Source: Thermoplasmata archaeon (GTDB lineage Archaea > Thermoplasmatota > Thermoplasmata > Sysuiplasmatales > Sysuiplasmataceae). Taken from it: a stretch of DNA of 19,731 bases. Shown one piece after another: positions 1 through 7,744 of this stretch; positions within the stretch are counted from its first letter, which is position 1; each line of letters begins with the position of its first letter. Where the stretch lies: contig JAJYOM010000012.1 in NCBI GenBank assembly GCA_021796175.1, positions 1 through 19,731 on the forward strand, given 5' to 3'. Under the pieces are notes generated by a model that saw nothing but the letters and a program-made list of their open reading frames with translations, did no database searches and had not been told where the DNA came from. The position numbers and the translations under genes are program-made.

Positions 1-146
1 AGCATGCCGCAGAGCACGGCCGCCGCACTTATGCCGTCCGAATCATAATGGCTTATCACCCTGACTCTGCGCTCTTCATTGAGCACATCGGCTGCCAGCC
101 TGATTCTTTCCTCCAGCTTTGAAGGCATCGCTATGCTGTTGCTCAT
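1..146 (-). CDS. DHH-family phosphoesterase (RecJ-like), N-terminal fragment
   Basis: The first 48 codons of a leftward gene that runs off the left edge of the window. The visible protein begins MSNSIAMPSK and then carries HYDSDGISAA at about residues 37-46. This is the first metal-binding motif of the DHH phosphoesterase superfamily, usually written HxDxDG. In archaea, such proteins include RecJ/GAN-like single-strand exonucleases and related nucleotide phosphoesterases; the rest of the protein is needed to tell them apart. The ATG lies 21 bp after the stop of the uS15 gene on the same strand, so the two are probably co-transcribed. A uS15-DHH gene order is one I recall from other archaea. 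The family call is firm and the exact activity is not. Confidence 0.85.
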   Translation of the reverse strand, partial: MSNSIAMPSKLEERIRLAADVLNEERRVRVISHYDSDGISAAAVLCGM

Positions 147-167
147 TTCAGATATCACTGAGAGGGA

Positions 168-611
168 TTACGACACACCCTCAAAGGAATACTTCCAGTT
201 TTGAGGTATTATGCCTTCCCTGACATAGTATTTCACGAGCCTTCTGATTTTCGACTCGATAAGTATGAGCCCGTGCCTGTTGCTTTCGTCCTTCTTGTTT
301 TCTGAAAGGTGCTTTGTCACATTCCTGGCCCTTTCTATCAGGGATGAGAGATCCTCGGGTATCTGCGGTTTGACGCCGCCTTCCACCAGGATCTCCATAA
401 TAGATTTGCCCGTAAGCAGCCTTACATTTGGAACGCCGTACTGATCACGCAGTGCAAGTCCAATCTGGGAGGATGCCTTTCCCAGTTTTCCCATCTGTAT
501 AATGAGGTCCTCAGCCTCCTTCTTCTGAACTTGAACCCATGAGGGGCTGGAGCTGATCATAGGCTTCCTGGAGGATGCCTGACCCTTCCTGCTAGAATGC
601 ATTCGTGACAT
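168..611 (-). CDS. rps15: Small ribosomal subunit protein uS15 (S15P)
   Basis: This 147-residue protein has the usual length of archaeal/eukaryotic-type uS15, which is longer than the roughly 89-residue bacterial form because of an N-terminal extension. The extension is basic (MSRMHSSRKGQASSRKP). The conserved C-terminal core contains HLSENKKD, then RHGLILIESKIRRLVKYY, the helix that contacts 16S rRNA. It acts in the platform of the 30S subunit. The first ATG is used here; a second in-frame ATG lies three codons on, and an AGGT stretch 5-8 bases upstream of the first favours it. A TATA-like TTAAATAC lies 40 bp upstream. The gene is followed at 21 bp by the DHH phosphoesterase gene, probably in one operon. 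Confidence 0.97.
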   Translation of the reverse strand: MSRMHSSRKGQASSRKPMISSSPSWVQVQKKEAEDLIIQMGKLGKASSQIGLALRDQYGVPNVRLLTGKSIMEILVEGGVKPQIPEDLSSLIERARNVTKHLSENKKDESNRHGLILIESKIRRLVKYYVREGIIPQNWKYSFEGVS

Positions 612-650
612 GGTTATACCTGTTGTTACTGTGTGCCGATTGAGCTGCTT

Positions 651-658
651 GTATTTAA
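651..658 (-). promoter_or_regulatory. TATA box of the uS15 gene
   Basis: On the minus strand this reads TTAAATAC, an archaeal TATA-like octamer. It lies 40 bp upstream of the uS15 start, which would place transcription initiation at about 628 with a short leader holding an AGGT ribosome-binding site. The identical octamer precedes purS at 13918-13925, which strengthens both calls. The assignment rests on sequence and position only. Confidence 0.55.
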
Positions 659-741
659 TCAGTATGCCTGTTGCCCCTGCTTAATCTTCACCCACGCATC
701 GCCGAAAGAAGGTGTGTTGAGCAACATTCCGGCAAATGGAA

Positions 742-750
742 GATATATTA
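742..750 (+). promoter_or_regulatory. TATA-like element of the M1 aminopeptidase gene
   Basis: GATATATTA lies about 36 bp upstream of the ATG at 782 and would set transcription initiation near 772, giving a nearly leaderless message. It falls inside the longer open frame that begins with TTG at 671. This is one reason to prefer the ATG at 782 as the true start. Confidence 0.45.
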
Positions 751-781
751 CACTGTACTACCTTTTGCGCACCCGGATAAA

Positions 782-3304
782 ATGGATAATTCAGGCGAAC
801 GCCTAGACGAAATACATGCAAGATTTGAACTCCCGAATGCAGCACCTAGATATCCCCGGGACACCACCTTCCGTATCGACAATCTCTCGTTGTCGATTGA
901 GGTGGACATGGCCGAGAGGTCGATAGACGGGAAAGCGGTTTACATGCTCAGGAGCATCGACGGGCGTAATAGTGAAACCATTTCTCTGGATGCCAAGGAA
1001 CTTGCAATCAAGTCGGTAACAAGTTCCGGCAAGAAGGTGGAATTCACTCACTTCGATGACCTTCTGACATTCAGCCCTGGAAAGCATAAGGAGAAATTAG
1101 AAGTCATCATCGAATACAGCGGTCGGCCCGAGTCCGGTCTGTACTTCATCTCCGCCGGTGGAGGCGCCACTGGTCCGGCAAGACAGGCATGGTCACAGGG
1201 AGAGGATGAATACTCCAGATACTGGTTCCCCTGTTTTGATGCACCCAATATGAAATTCACTACTGATTTTCATGTCACAGTCGGGGATGAATTTACTGTC
1301 GTGTCGAATGGAAAGTTGACAGGCACGGACGAGGACACGAGGAAGCGGACAAGAACCTACCACTGGAAAGAGAGTGTACCGCACTCCTCCTATCTTAATT
1401 CAATTGCAATCGGCCGCTTTTCACAGATTTCAGAAAAATCCGACGGGATAGAGCTTCAGTATTTCGTCGAAAAGGGCAGAGAGGAACAGGCAAGAAGGTC
1501 TTTCAGCAAAACACCGGACATGATGAAGTTCTTCTCTGAAATAATCGGGGTGGACTATCCCTACGAGAAGTATTCGCAGGTTGCGGTTTCAGATTTCATG
1601 TGGGGCGGAATGGAGAACGTAAGCGCGACAACGCTGACTGATGAAACACTGCATGATGAAAGGGCCGAGAACGATTTCCCGAGCCATCCACTGGTAGCTC
1701 ACGAGCTTGCCCACCAGTGGTGGGGGGATCTGGTCACAACAAAGGACTGGTCCAATGTCTGGCTCAACGAGGGTTTCGCAACATACTTTGAGGCTCAGTT
1801 CAGGCAGCATGACAGGGGGCAGGATGAGTTCGAATACCTGCTCGATTCGCTTGCGGCTGTCTACTTCAGGGAGGATGCGAAGAACTACAGGAGACCTATT
1901 GTGCAGAGATCTTACCTTGTTCCGACTGAAATGTTTGACAGGACTACATACCAGAAGGGTGCGCTCGTGCTTCATATGCTGCGCTCCGAGCTTGGAGATG
2001 AGCTTTTCTACCGTTCACTAAACGCATACTGCAATACCAACAAGATGAAGAATGTCGAGACAGCGGACCTGATAAGGGCCATAGAGGAAACAACCGGGAG
2101 GAACATGCAGCTGTTCTTCGACCAGTGGGTTTATTCCGCAGGCTATCCTGAATTCGAGGCGAAGTACACCTACAGCGAGACGGAGAAGAGCGTGGAGCTG
2201 AAATTCAGGCAGGTCCAGAAAACGGACGCTTTGACCCCGCTCTTCAACGTTGACCTCGAAATATCCATCGCGTATCCGGACGGCAGCAGGAAGCGTGAAA
2301 CAGCCAGAATCATATCGGAAGAGAGCAGATTCGTCTTCCATGTAAGGACAAGGCCTGCATTTGTGAGCATCGATCCACACAACAGCATACTCAAGAAGAT
2401 GAAATACGAGAGACCTGTTGACGATGCTCTTGCGCAGCTTACTGCAGGCAGCCCTTTTGAAAAAGTGCTTGCGGCAAGGGAGCTTGGGGGAAAGTCACGG
2501 AAGAATGTTGTGGAGGCGCTGAAGAGGCAGCTCGGCAGCAAGAATTTCTGGGCGGTACATGCTGAATGCGCTGACGCGCTGGGCAGGCTCAACAGGAAGG
2601 ATGCACTTGAGGCGCTCATTTCTGCCAATCCTCCTGATTCGAGAGCGAGAAAGCAGGTCGTGAGGGCCATTGGCTCCTACAGGGATGCCTCAACCGCCAC
2701 TCATCTCCAGGCGTTCCTGAATGATGTCAGTTATGCTGTCCAGGCAGAGGCGGTTGCGGCAATATCGACATTGCAGAATTACGACCCTGAAAAGGTCCTG
2801 GAAAAGTCGCTTGGTGTGGATTCCCACCAGGATGTGGTCAGGCAGGCAGCTCTCGCTGGCTTTGCGGAAGCGGGAATAAAGGGAAATTTCAGCAGGCTCA
2901 AGGAGTTCACAACAGCCAGGTACAGGCCGCGCGTGAGAGGAGCCGCCATAAGGGCTATTGCCCGCCTGGGAAAAGAAGATGCGCTGATACGGAGATTTGT
3001 CTACAGTCAGCTTCGCGATGATAATATTGTCTACAGGAGAGGAGTGGTGGATGCTTGCATACTGACTGAGAATCCTGAAGCAATTCCTGAACTGCAGTCT
3101 CTCATTGAGAAGGAAAGGGATGGCATTCTAAAGCGGCAGGCGTTCGACGCGCTTCAGGCTGTCAGAAGGACAATAAGCAAGCCGGAAGAGCTAAGCTCCC
3201 TTTCCAGGGAAATTGAGGCCGTGAGGGGAGAAGTGAGGGAACTGAAGCAGTCAATTGAGTCGATCGAAAAAAAGCTGCAATCGCGTGGCAAAAGGAATCA
3301 CTGA
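782..3304 (+). CDS. M1-family zinc aminopeptidase with C-terminal HEAT repeats
   Basis: An 840-residue metallo-aminopeptidase that removes N-terminal residues from peptides, probably in the cytosol because no signal peptide or membrane segment is visible. The catalytic signature is complete (numbering from the ATG at 782): GGMEN at 275-279, HELAH at 307-311, the third zinc ligand Glu330 in NEGFA, and the transition-state Tyr390 in TTYQKG. In Thermoplasma, M1 enzymes (tricorn factors F2/F3) finish peptides made by the proteasome and tricorn protease, and a similar role is inferred. From about residue 545 the sequence turns into helical HEAT-like repeats. The last 35 residues (SREIEAVRGEVRELKQ and onward) look like a coiled coil. 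The frame is open from a TTG at 671, but that extension has no family resemblance and contains the TATA-like element. The gene ends in a 7-bp tail-to-tail overlap with the acyl-CoA synthetase gene. Confidence 0.93.
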   Translation: MDNSGERLDEIHARFELPNAAPRYPRDTTFRIDNLSLSIEVDMAERSIDGKAVYMLRSIDGRNSETISLDAKELAIKSVTSSGKKVEFTHFDDLLTFSPGKHKEKLEVIIEYSGRPESGLYFISAGGGATGPARQAWSQGEDEYSRYWFPCFDAPNMKFTTDFHVTVGDEFTVVSNGKLTGTDEDTRKRTRTYHWKESVPHSSYLNSIAIGRFSQISEKSDGIELQYFVEKGREEQARRSFSKTPDMMKFFSEIIGVDYPYEKYSQVAVSDFMWGGMENVSATTLTDETLHDERAENDFPSHPLVAHELAHQWWGDLVTTKDWSNVWLNEGFATYFEAQFRQHDRGQDEFEYLLDSLAAVYFREDAKNYRRPIVQRSYLVPTEMFDRTTYQKGALVLHMLRSELGDELFYRSLNAYCNTNKMKNVETADLIRAIEETTGRNMQLFFDQWVYSAGYPEFEAKYTYSETEKSVELKFRQVQKTDALTPLFNVDLEISIAYPDGSRKRETARIISEESRFVFHVRTRPAFVSIDPHNSILKKMKYERPVDDALAQLTAGSPFEKVLAARELGGKSRKNVVEALKRQLGSKNFWAVHAECADALGRLNRKDALEALISANPPDSRARKQVVRAIGSYRDASTATHLQAFLNDVSYAVQAEAVAAISTLQNYDPEKVLEKSLGVDSHQDVVRQAALAGFAEAGIKGNFSRLKEFTTARYRPRVRGAAIRAIARLGKEDALIRRFVYSQLRDDNIVYRRGVVDACILTENPEAIPELQSLIEKERDGILKRQAFDALQAVRRTISKPEELSSLSREIEAVRGEVRELKQSIESIEKKLQSRGKRNH
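3267..3273 (-). terminator. Candidate U-tract terminator for the acyl-CoA synthetase transcript
   Basis: Seven consecutive A on the + strand give a T7 run on the minus strand, 24-31 bp beyond the stop of the acyl-CoA synthetase gene. Archaeal RNA polymerase commonly terminates at U-tracts without a required hairpin. This one lies inside the coding sequence of the convergent aminopeptidase, in codons for its C-terminal coiled coil (IEKKL). It is the best termination candidate on this side, but it is inferred from sequence only. Confidence 0.4.
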
Positions 3305-5400
3305 GATTCTGACTGATGGAGTATACGCACATCCACGGGCCACAATCCGTCTGAGTTTGCAATGAGCGGGTTGATGTCCATCTCCAGTATGCCTGGTTCT
3401 GCCGCAACCATTAACGATACACGGACCAGGAAATCGGTAAGCTCCTCACGGCTGATGCGTATACCGCGATAACCGTCAAGCAGTCTACCAAGACCGCTGT
3501 CCTTCACAAGTTCAAGAGCTTCCTCCCTTCCGATCGGGCAGAATGCAAAAGACCTGAGATCGGAAAGCTCCACAAAAACACCCCCTAGCCCAAACATAAT
3601 GACCGCCCCGCCCATTGCCCTGAAAGAGCCGACAACGAGCTCGACGCCTGCCATTACCTGCCTTGAAATTGTAAAACGGTAGCTGCTACCGGGGAGCTTC
3701 TCCTCCGCAAGTGAACGAAGCCTTGCCATTGCACCGGCAAGTTCATCAGCTGTTCTTATGCCCAGTATTACGCCGCCTGCTTCGCTCTTGTGGATCAGTG
3801 CTGAGGAGGATAGCTTCAGCACTATCGGATATCCTGTCCGCTCCGCCGCCGCCTTTGCTTCACTTAAGCTGCTTACCACAGCTGCTTCATAATTGGCGAT
3901 CCTGTGCTGCGAGAGCAGACTCGCAATTTCATACGTATCAAGCCATCTTGCACTCCCCTTCTTCTTAACAGCAAAAAATGAGGGAAACTGAATACTGTCG
4001 ATAAATGCATGCCTTTGCTCGTGAACGATTAGGGATGAAATTGATGAAGCTGCCGCCTCCGGAGATCGGAAAGTCGCAATGCCTTCACTTCCCAGGGCCC
4101 TTATTCCCTCATAAACACTTTCTGCTTCGCCTGTCCAGACAACTGCAACTGGTTTGCTTGATTTGCCTTTCAGTCCCTTGATGACATTGACAAATTCCCC
4201 GCTCGAATATGACGTGGGGGCACCGACAAAGATGACGTCCGCGTCGCCGTATTCCGAAACTGTCGAGATGCAATCGCCGTAAAGCTTCAGGTCCGTGGTT
4301 GCTGCCATTGTGAGATCAAGAGGGTTTCTGACTGAAACACCTGGCGGGACGGTCCCGAGCAGGTGTGATTCTGCAGTTTTTCCGAAGGGCGGCAGATCAA
4401 ATCCGCACCTGTCAAGCGCATCTGACAGAGAAACGCACAGACCACCCGGCGCAGAAATAACTGCCGCCTTTCTGCCTGCCGGCCTCAGTCCGGAAGCTGC
4501 AGCAACAACAAGTTCAGCCATTTCATCATAAGTGCGGGCATAAACCACATTTCCTTTCCGGAAGAGCGCACCATAAGCGTCAGATGCACCGGCGACAGCG
4601 CCCGTGTGTGATGAGGCGGCTTCCCCGCCAAGCCGCGTCAGCCCTGCCTTGTAGATTATCACCACTTTGCTCCGATCGAGCTTTCTGCAGCTTTCTACGA
4701 ATCTCTGTGGATCCCTTATCTCCTCTACATAAGCGGCAATGACGCGCACTTCCTCAAGGTCCGAGGCGTAATCCATGAAATCGCAGATTGTGAGATCGGC
4801 CTCGTTTCCAGTGCTCACTGCAAATCTTGTTCCAATTCCCCTTCTCTCCATGGAAAGCAGGAACAGCTCCGTCATTGAACCGCTCTGGGAAATGAACGCT
4901 ACAGGTCCGCTCTGCTGATAAAGCCTCGAGTTGAATGTAACGTGAGTAAGCGGATTGTGCACCCCCAGGCAGTTAGGTCCGAGCATGTGTATTCCGTTTC
5001 TCCTGAGCATGTCCACTAATTCTGACTCTTTTCCATTTCCCGCTCCTTTTGCAGTCAGGGAGGAACTCAGAACTGTTACGCTCCCGATACCGGTGGATAC
5101 GGCATCCTTGAGGCACTCTTCTACCACCGGGGGTGGTACGGTGATATAGACGCTATCCGGTCTGCTCCCGGTGGATTTGATTATTGCGCTGAGATCAGGG
5201 TAACACTTCAAACCCAGAATTTCGGTTGCATTCGGATTGACAGGGTATATTTTGCCCCTGTATCCAAAATCGATCAGGCTTTGCACTATTGTGTGACCGA
5301 GCTTTCCCTCTGACTGTGCGGCGCCAACGACGGCGATGCTCGAGGGGGACAGGAATGCTTCAAGCGACTTTGGCGGCGGTGCGTTCCTTTTTTCCTGCAT
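3298..5400 (-). CDS. acd: ADP-forming acyl-CoA (acetate-CoA) synthetase, fused alpha-beta type
   Basis: A 700-residue single-chain enzyme that converts acyl-CoA + ADP + Pi to acid + CoA + ATP, the substrate-level ATP-forming step of archaeal sugar and amino-acid fermentation. Domain order: CoA-binding Rossmann domain (about 12-140, with SIAVVGAAQS and YPVNPN), succinyl-CoA ligase-like domains (about 150-460), then the ATP-grasp beta part (about 480-700). Both phospho-histidines expected in this family are present: His265 in ASSHTGAVAG, and His537 in IHKSEAGGV of the ATP-grasp part. Further marks are GPNCLG (141-146), FGLGGVFVEL (603-612) and EMDINPLI (673-680). In Pyrococcus the alpha and beta parts are separate subunits; here they are fused. 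The acyl substrate (acetate, branched-chain or aryl) cannot be read from the sequence. It is divergent from a small CoA-binding protein and overlaps the aminopeptidase gene by 7 bp at the 3' end. Confidence 0.93.
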   Translation of the reverse strand: MQEKRNAPPPKSLEAFLSPSSIAVVGAAQSEGKLGHTIVQSLIDFGYRGKIYPVNPNATEILGLKCYPDLSAIIKSTGSRPDSVYITVPPPVVEECLKDAVSTGIGSVTVLSSSLTAKGAGNGKESELVDMLRRNGIHMLGPNCLGVHNPLTHVTFNSRLYQQSGPVAFISQSGSMTELFLLSMERRGIGTRFAVSTGNEADLTICDFMDYASDLEEVRVIAAYVEEIRDPQRFVESCRKLDRSKVVIIYKAGLTRLGGEAASSHTGAVAGASDAYGALFRKGNVVYARTYDEMAELVVAAASGLRPAGRKAAVISAPGGLCVSLSDALDRCGFDLPPFGKTAESHLLGTVPPGVSVRNPLDLTMAATTDLKLYGDCISTVSEYGDADVIFVGAPTSYSSGEFVNVIKGLKGKSSKPVAVVWTGEAESVYEGIRALGSEGIATFRSPEAAASSISSLIVHEQRHAFIDSIQFPSFFAVKKKGSARWLDTYEIASLLSQHRIANYEAAVVSSLSEAKAAAERTGYPIVLKLSSSALIHKSEAGGVILGIRTADELAGAMARLRSLAEEKLPGSSYRFTISRQVMAGVELVVGSFRAMGGAVIMFGLGGVFVELSDLRSFAFCPIGREEALELVKDSGLGRLLDGYRGIRISREELTDFLVRVSLMVAAEPGILEMDINPLIANSDGLWPVDVRILHQSESQ

Positions 5401-5433
5401 TAGTGATTACCGGTCAGTTTAATGCAGCGGTGG

Positions 5434-5442
5434 TTCATATCA
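5434..5442 (-). promoter_or_regulatory. Possible TATA element of the acyl-CoA synthetase gene
   Basis: On the minus strand this reads TGATATGAA, about 34-42 bp upstream of the synthetase ATG, consistent with a leader of about 12 nt. A second AT-rich site (CATTAAAC at 5417-5424) lies too close to the ATG to serve unless the message is strictly leaderless. The choice between the two is uncertain. Confidence 0.3.
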
Positions 5443-5467
5443 GATCTGCACAGTCATTCAGTGTGCT

Positions 5468-5478
5468 TCACATTGTGA
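5468..5478. repeat. Perfect palindrome midway between two divergent CoA-binding genes
   Basis: TCACA-T-TGTGA is an exact inverted repeat with 5-bp arms and a 1-bp centre. It lies near the middle of the 165-bp region between the divergent starts at 5400 and 5566. The position suits an operator acting on both genes. At 11 bp a chance occurrence is quite possible, so it is only a candidate. Confidence 0.3.
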
Positions 5479-5565
5479 TAAGCCGAACTGACAAATGTTA
5501 AGAAGCAGCAAAACACTGAACTTACCGGAGTTCCACCATACATCTGAATGTCGAGGTCGGTTTCA

Positions 5566-6045
5566 ATGGCTGATGATGAAATAGACAGAATTTTCAAGGA
5601 TTACAGGATTGTTGCAGTAGTCGGGCTGTCGAAGGATGAGAAAAAGGACAGTCACAGGGTGGCAAAGTATCTCCAGAAGAAAGGTTTCAGAGTTATCCCC
5701 GTGAACCCGACTGCTGACGAAATACTCGGTGAGAAGTCATACCCTTCGCTCGCTGATTTGCCTTCGCAGCTCAAGAGAACAGTTGAAATCATCGACATAT
5801 TCAGACCCTCGCAGGCTGTTCCGCAGATAGTCGATGAGGCGATCCGGATTAGAAAGGAGACTGGCATGCCAAAAGTCATATGGATGCAGCTGGGAATAGC
5901 AAACAGTGAGGCTGCATTCAGGGCAAAAGACAGCGGCATGACAGTTGTGCAGGACAGGTGCATGATGATCGAGGGCGCAAGCAGGGAAGAGATGGTCAAA
6001 TTCAATATAGGGAGTCCGGAAGACACCGGTTCAGGTGAAGGGTGA
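5566..6045 (+). CDS. Stand-alone CoA-binding domain protein (YccU family)
   Basis: A 159-residue protein made almost entirely of one CoA-binding Rossmann fold. Marks of the family are AVVGLSKDEKKDSHRVAKYL near the N-terminus, VIPVNPTADEILGEKSYPSL about 40 residues later, VIDI-type IIDIFRPSQ, VIWMQLG, and DRCMMIE near the C-terminus. The biochemical role of this family is not established; acyl-CoA or nucleotide binding is inferred from the fold. The frame is open from an ATG at 5548, but the ATG at 5566 is preferred because GAGGT lies 8 bp upstream as a ribosome-binding site and the protein then begins MADDEIDRIFKDY, as family members typically do. It is divergent from the acyl-CoA synthetase, whose first domain shares the same motifs (VVG, PVNP, EILG, YP.L). 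Confidence 0.9.
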   Translation: MADDEIDRIFKDYRIVAVVGLSKDEKKDSHRVAKYLQKKGFRVIPVNPTADEILGEKSYPSLADLPSQLKRTVEIIDIFRPSQAVPQIVDEAIRIRKETGMPKVIWMQLGIANSEAAFRAKDSGMTVVQDRCMMIEGASREEMVKFNIGSPEDTGSGEG

Positions 6046-6082
6046 AGGGCGTCCTGGATGTCCCTTATTGCGAACCGTAAAC

Positions 6083-6092
6083 AATAATAATT
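6083..6092 (+). promoter_or_regulatory. TATA-like element of the NCS1 permease gene
   Basis: AATAATAATT is centred 38 bp upstream of the ATG at 6126, placing initiation at about 6114 and a leader of about a dozen bases. No ribosome-binding site is visible, which fits a near-leaderless message. A GTG at 6117 is an alternative start. Confidence 0.4.
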
Positions 6093-6125
6093 GAATAGTT
6101 TTGACTGACTGATAAAGTGCGACCA

Positions 6126-7550
6126 ATGGCGGAACAACTTGAGTATGGCAACAGGACCATGCAGATTGAGCCTTTCGGCATAGAGCACATACCCCAAAAG
6201 GAAAGGCACGGTACGCCAAGAAGGCTTTTCACGCTCTGGTTCGCCTCCAATGTAACAATCGGAAGCTATGTAGTCGGATATCTGGCTGTATCCGTCTTCG
6301 GACTGCCACTGGCTTATGCGCTGATAGCACTGCTTGTGGCGAACGTTGTTGCTGGCATCCTTCTGGGGCTGGCTAGTTCCCTGGGTCCTGTTTTCGGTTA
6401 CCCGCAGATGGTTATAACGCGGCTCTCATTCGGCAGGCGCGGCGGGTACCTGCCTGCTGCACTGCAGTGGATGAGTTCCATTGGCTGGTTTACAGTCAAC
6501 GCGGTTCTGGGTTCATTCGCTCTCAACGAACTGACAGGTATCGGATACATACCCTCAGCAGCCATTCTGCTAGCTGCCATGATACTGATAGGTCTCTATG
6601 GCCACAATTTCATACACCAGTTTGAAAAGCTCATGGCAGTCGTGCTCGGTGCTTTCTTCCTGATCGCAACTGCAGTCATAATCTATCACATGCCCCTGAT
6701 AGACCACTACTCCCCCTCAACACCCGTTACTGCCGGCGGCTTTGTACCGAGTATGATACTGCTTGCCGGATCCGCGCTGTCATACCTGATGAGCTGGGGT
6801 CCGTATGCATCGGATTATTCCCGATACCTCAGGGATAACACACCGATAAGGAAATCCTTTTTGAACACATTCCTGGGAGGGACAATAGCCTCGTTCTGGT
6901 TCGAAGCGATCGGTGCACTTGTTGCTGCATACGTCTACGGCAATCTGTCAGGCGCCGCCAGTGTGAGCGTAACACGCTCGATATACATCGTGCTCGGCTT
7001 CCTAGGGTCAGCTGGTCTCGGGGCGATAGTGCTTGGCACACTTTCTGCAAATGCGCTTAACATTTACACCAGCGCACTTTCATTGCTGGTGCTTGACATC
7101 AGAGTTAAGAGATGGGTTGCTGTAGTTGCAGCCGGAATAGTCGGCGCTGTACTTACACTGGCCGTGGCCGGCACATTTGTTTCATTCTATGAAGGCTTTC
7201 TTCTTTTGCTGGATTACTGGGTAACGCCGTGGCTGGCAATAATACTGATTGATTTCTTCGTTTTCAGGAAGCGCGATTTCAGGCAGGTGGCTGGAGCCCC
7301 GGCATTCAGACCATCTGCACTCCTGAGTTACTTTGTGGGGCTGGGTGCATCGATTCCATTCATTTCCTGGAGTTACAGCACTCTCCAGTACACCGGCATA
7401 ATTTCATCGAGGTATCTGGGTGGAGCAGACATAAGCTATTACATTGCGCTTGTTGTCACTTCAGTCCTTTACATTACATTCCAGAAATGGCCCGTCTCGG
7501 GAAGGAAGCTGCATAGTCCGGGCAAGGATGCAGCTGCTGAGAAGAATTGA
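6126..7550 (+). CDS. NCS1-family permease (cytosine/purine/allantoin-type)
   Basis: A 474-residue integral membrane protein with about twelve hydrophobic segments, the layout of the nucleobase-cation symporter-1 family. The diagnostic stretch is clear: SSLGPVFGYPQMVITRLSFG, followed shortly by GGYLPAALQW and IGWFTVN, which line the substrate site in this family. The N-terminus (IEPFGIEHIPQKER) also matches the family's cytosolic start. Members import cytosine, purines, uracil, hydantoins, allantoin or thiamine with Na+ or H+; the substrate here cannot be assigned by eye. The ATG at 6126 was chosen over a GTG at 6117. Its neighbours do not identify the substrate: the stand-alone CoA-binding gene lies 80 bp upstream on the same strand, and no catabolic enzyme is adjacent. 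Confidence 0.9.
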   Translation: MAEQLEYGNRTMQIEPFGIEHIPQKERHGTPRRLFTLWFASNVTIGSYVVGYLAVSVFGLPLAYALIALLVANVVAGILLGLASSLGPVFGYPQMVITRLSFGRRGGYLPAALQWMSSIGWFTVNAVLGSFALNELTGIGYIPSAAILLAAMILIGLYGHNFIHQFEKLMAVVLGAFFLIATAVIIYHMPLIDHYSPSTPVTAGGFVPSMILLAGSALSYLMSWGPYASDYSRYLRDNTPIRKSFLNTFLGGTIASFWFEAIGALVAAYVYGNLSGAASVSVTRSIYIVLGFLGSAGLGAIVLGTLSANALNIYTSALSLLVLDIRVKRWVAVVAAGIVGAVLTLAVAGTFVSFYEGFLLLLDYWVTPWLAIILIDFFVFRKRDFRQVAGAPAFRPSALLSYFVGLGASIPFISWSYSTLQYTGIISSRYLGGADISYYIALVVTSVLYITFQKWPVSGRKLHSPGKDAAAEKN

Positions 7551-7698
7551 ATTGGCAGGCGACAGGAGAGGACCCTCTGCCCGCTTATATGTTCGGAACA
7601 AATTGGGCTCGTGAATCATTTAGTCCGTTGACATATGGAATCGATGCCTGCTGTCTGACATTAACGCCCGCAATTCCAGGTCGGACGATAAAGGAAAA

Positions 7699-7707
7699 GT
7701 ATAATAT
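7699..7707 (+). promoter_or_regulatory. TATA box of the eS6-aIF2gamma operon
   Basis: GTATAATAT is centred about 42 bp upstream of the eS6 ATG, giving a predicted initiation near 7729 and a leader of about 16 nt. AGGTG at 7731-7735 sits 9 bp before the ATG as a ribosome-binding site. The rest of the 194-bp gap (7551-7744) shows no convincing gene. Confidence 0.5.
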
Positions 7708-7744
7708 GCCGCTTAATTTCATGCGAACAAAGGTGTACTGACTA

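Noticed and set aside
671..781. N-terminal extension of the aminopeptidase from a TTG codon
   Set aside because: It shows no family resemblance, has no ribosome-binding site, and holds a TATA-like element that fits the ATG at 782.
6045..6066. Inverted repeat AAGGG...CCCTT after the CoA-binding gene as a terminator
   Set aside because: The arms are only 5 bp around a 12-base loop and no T-run follows, so it is not distinguishable from chance.
5652..6209. A 185-codon open frame on the minus strand opposite the CoA-binding protein
   Set aside because: The + strand frame has clear family motifs; the minus-strand product is a low-complexity antisense shadow with no recognisable domain.
7547..7741. 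A 64-codon open frame between the permease and eS6
   Set aside because: No recognisable composition or motif, no ribosome-binding site, and it contains the eS6 promoter.
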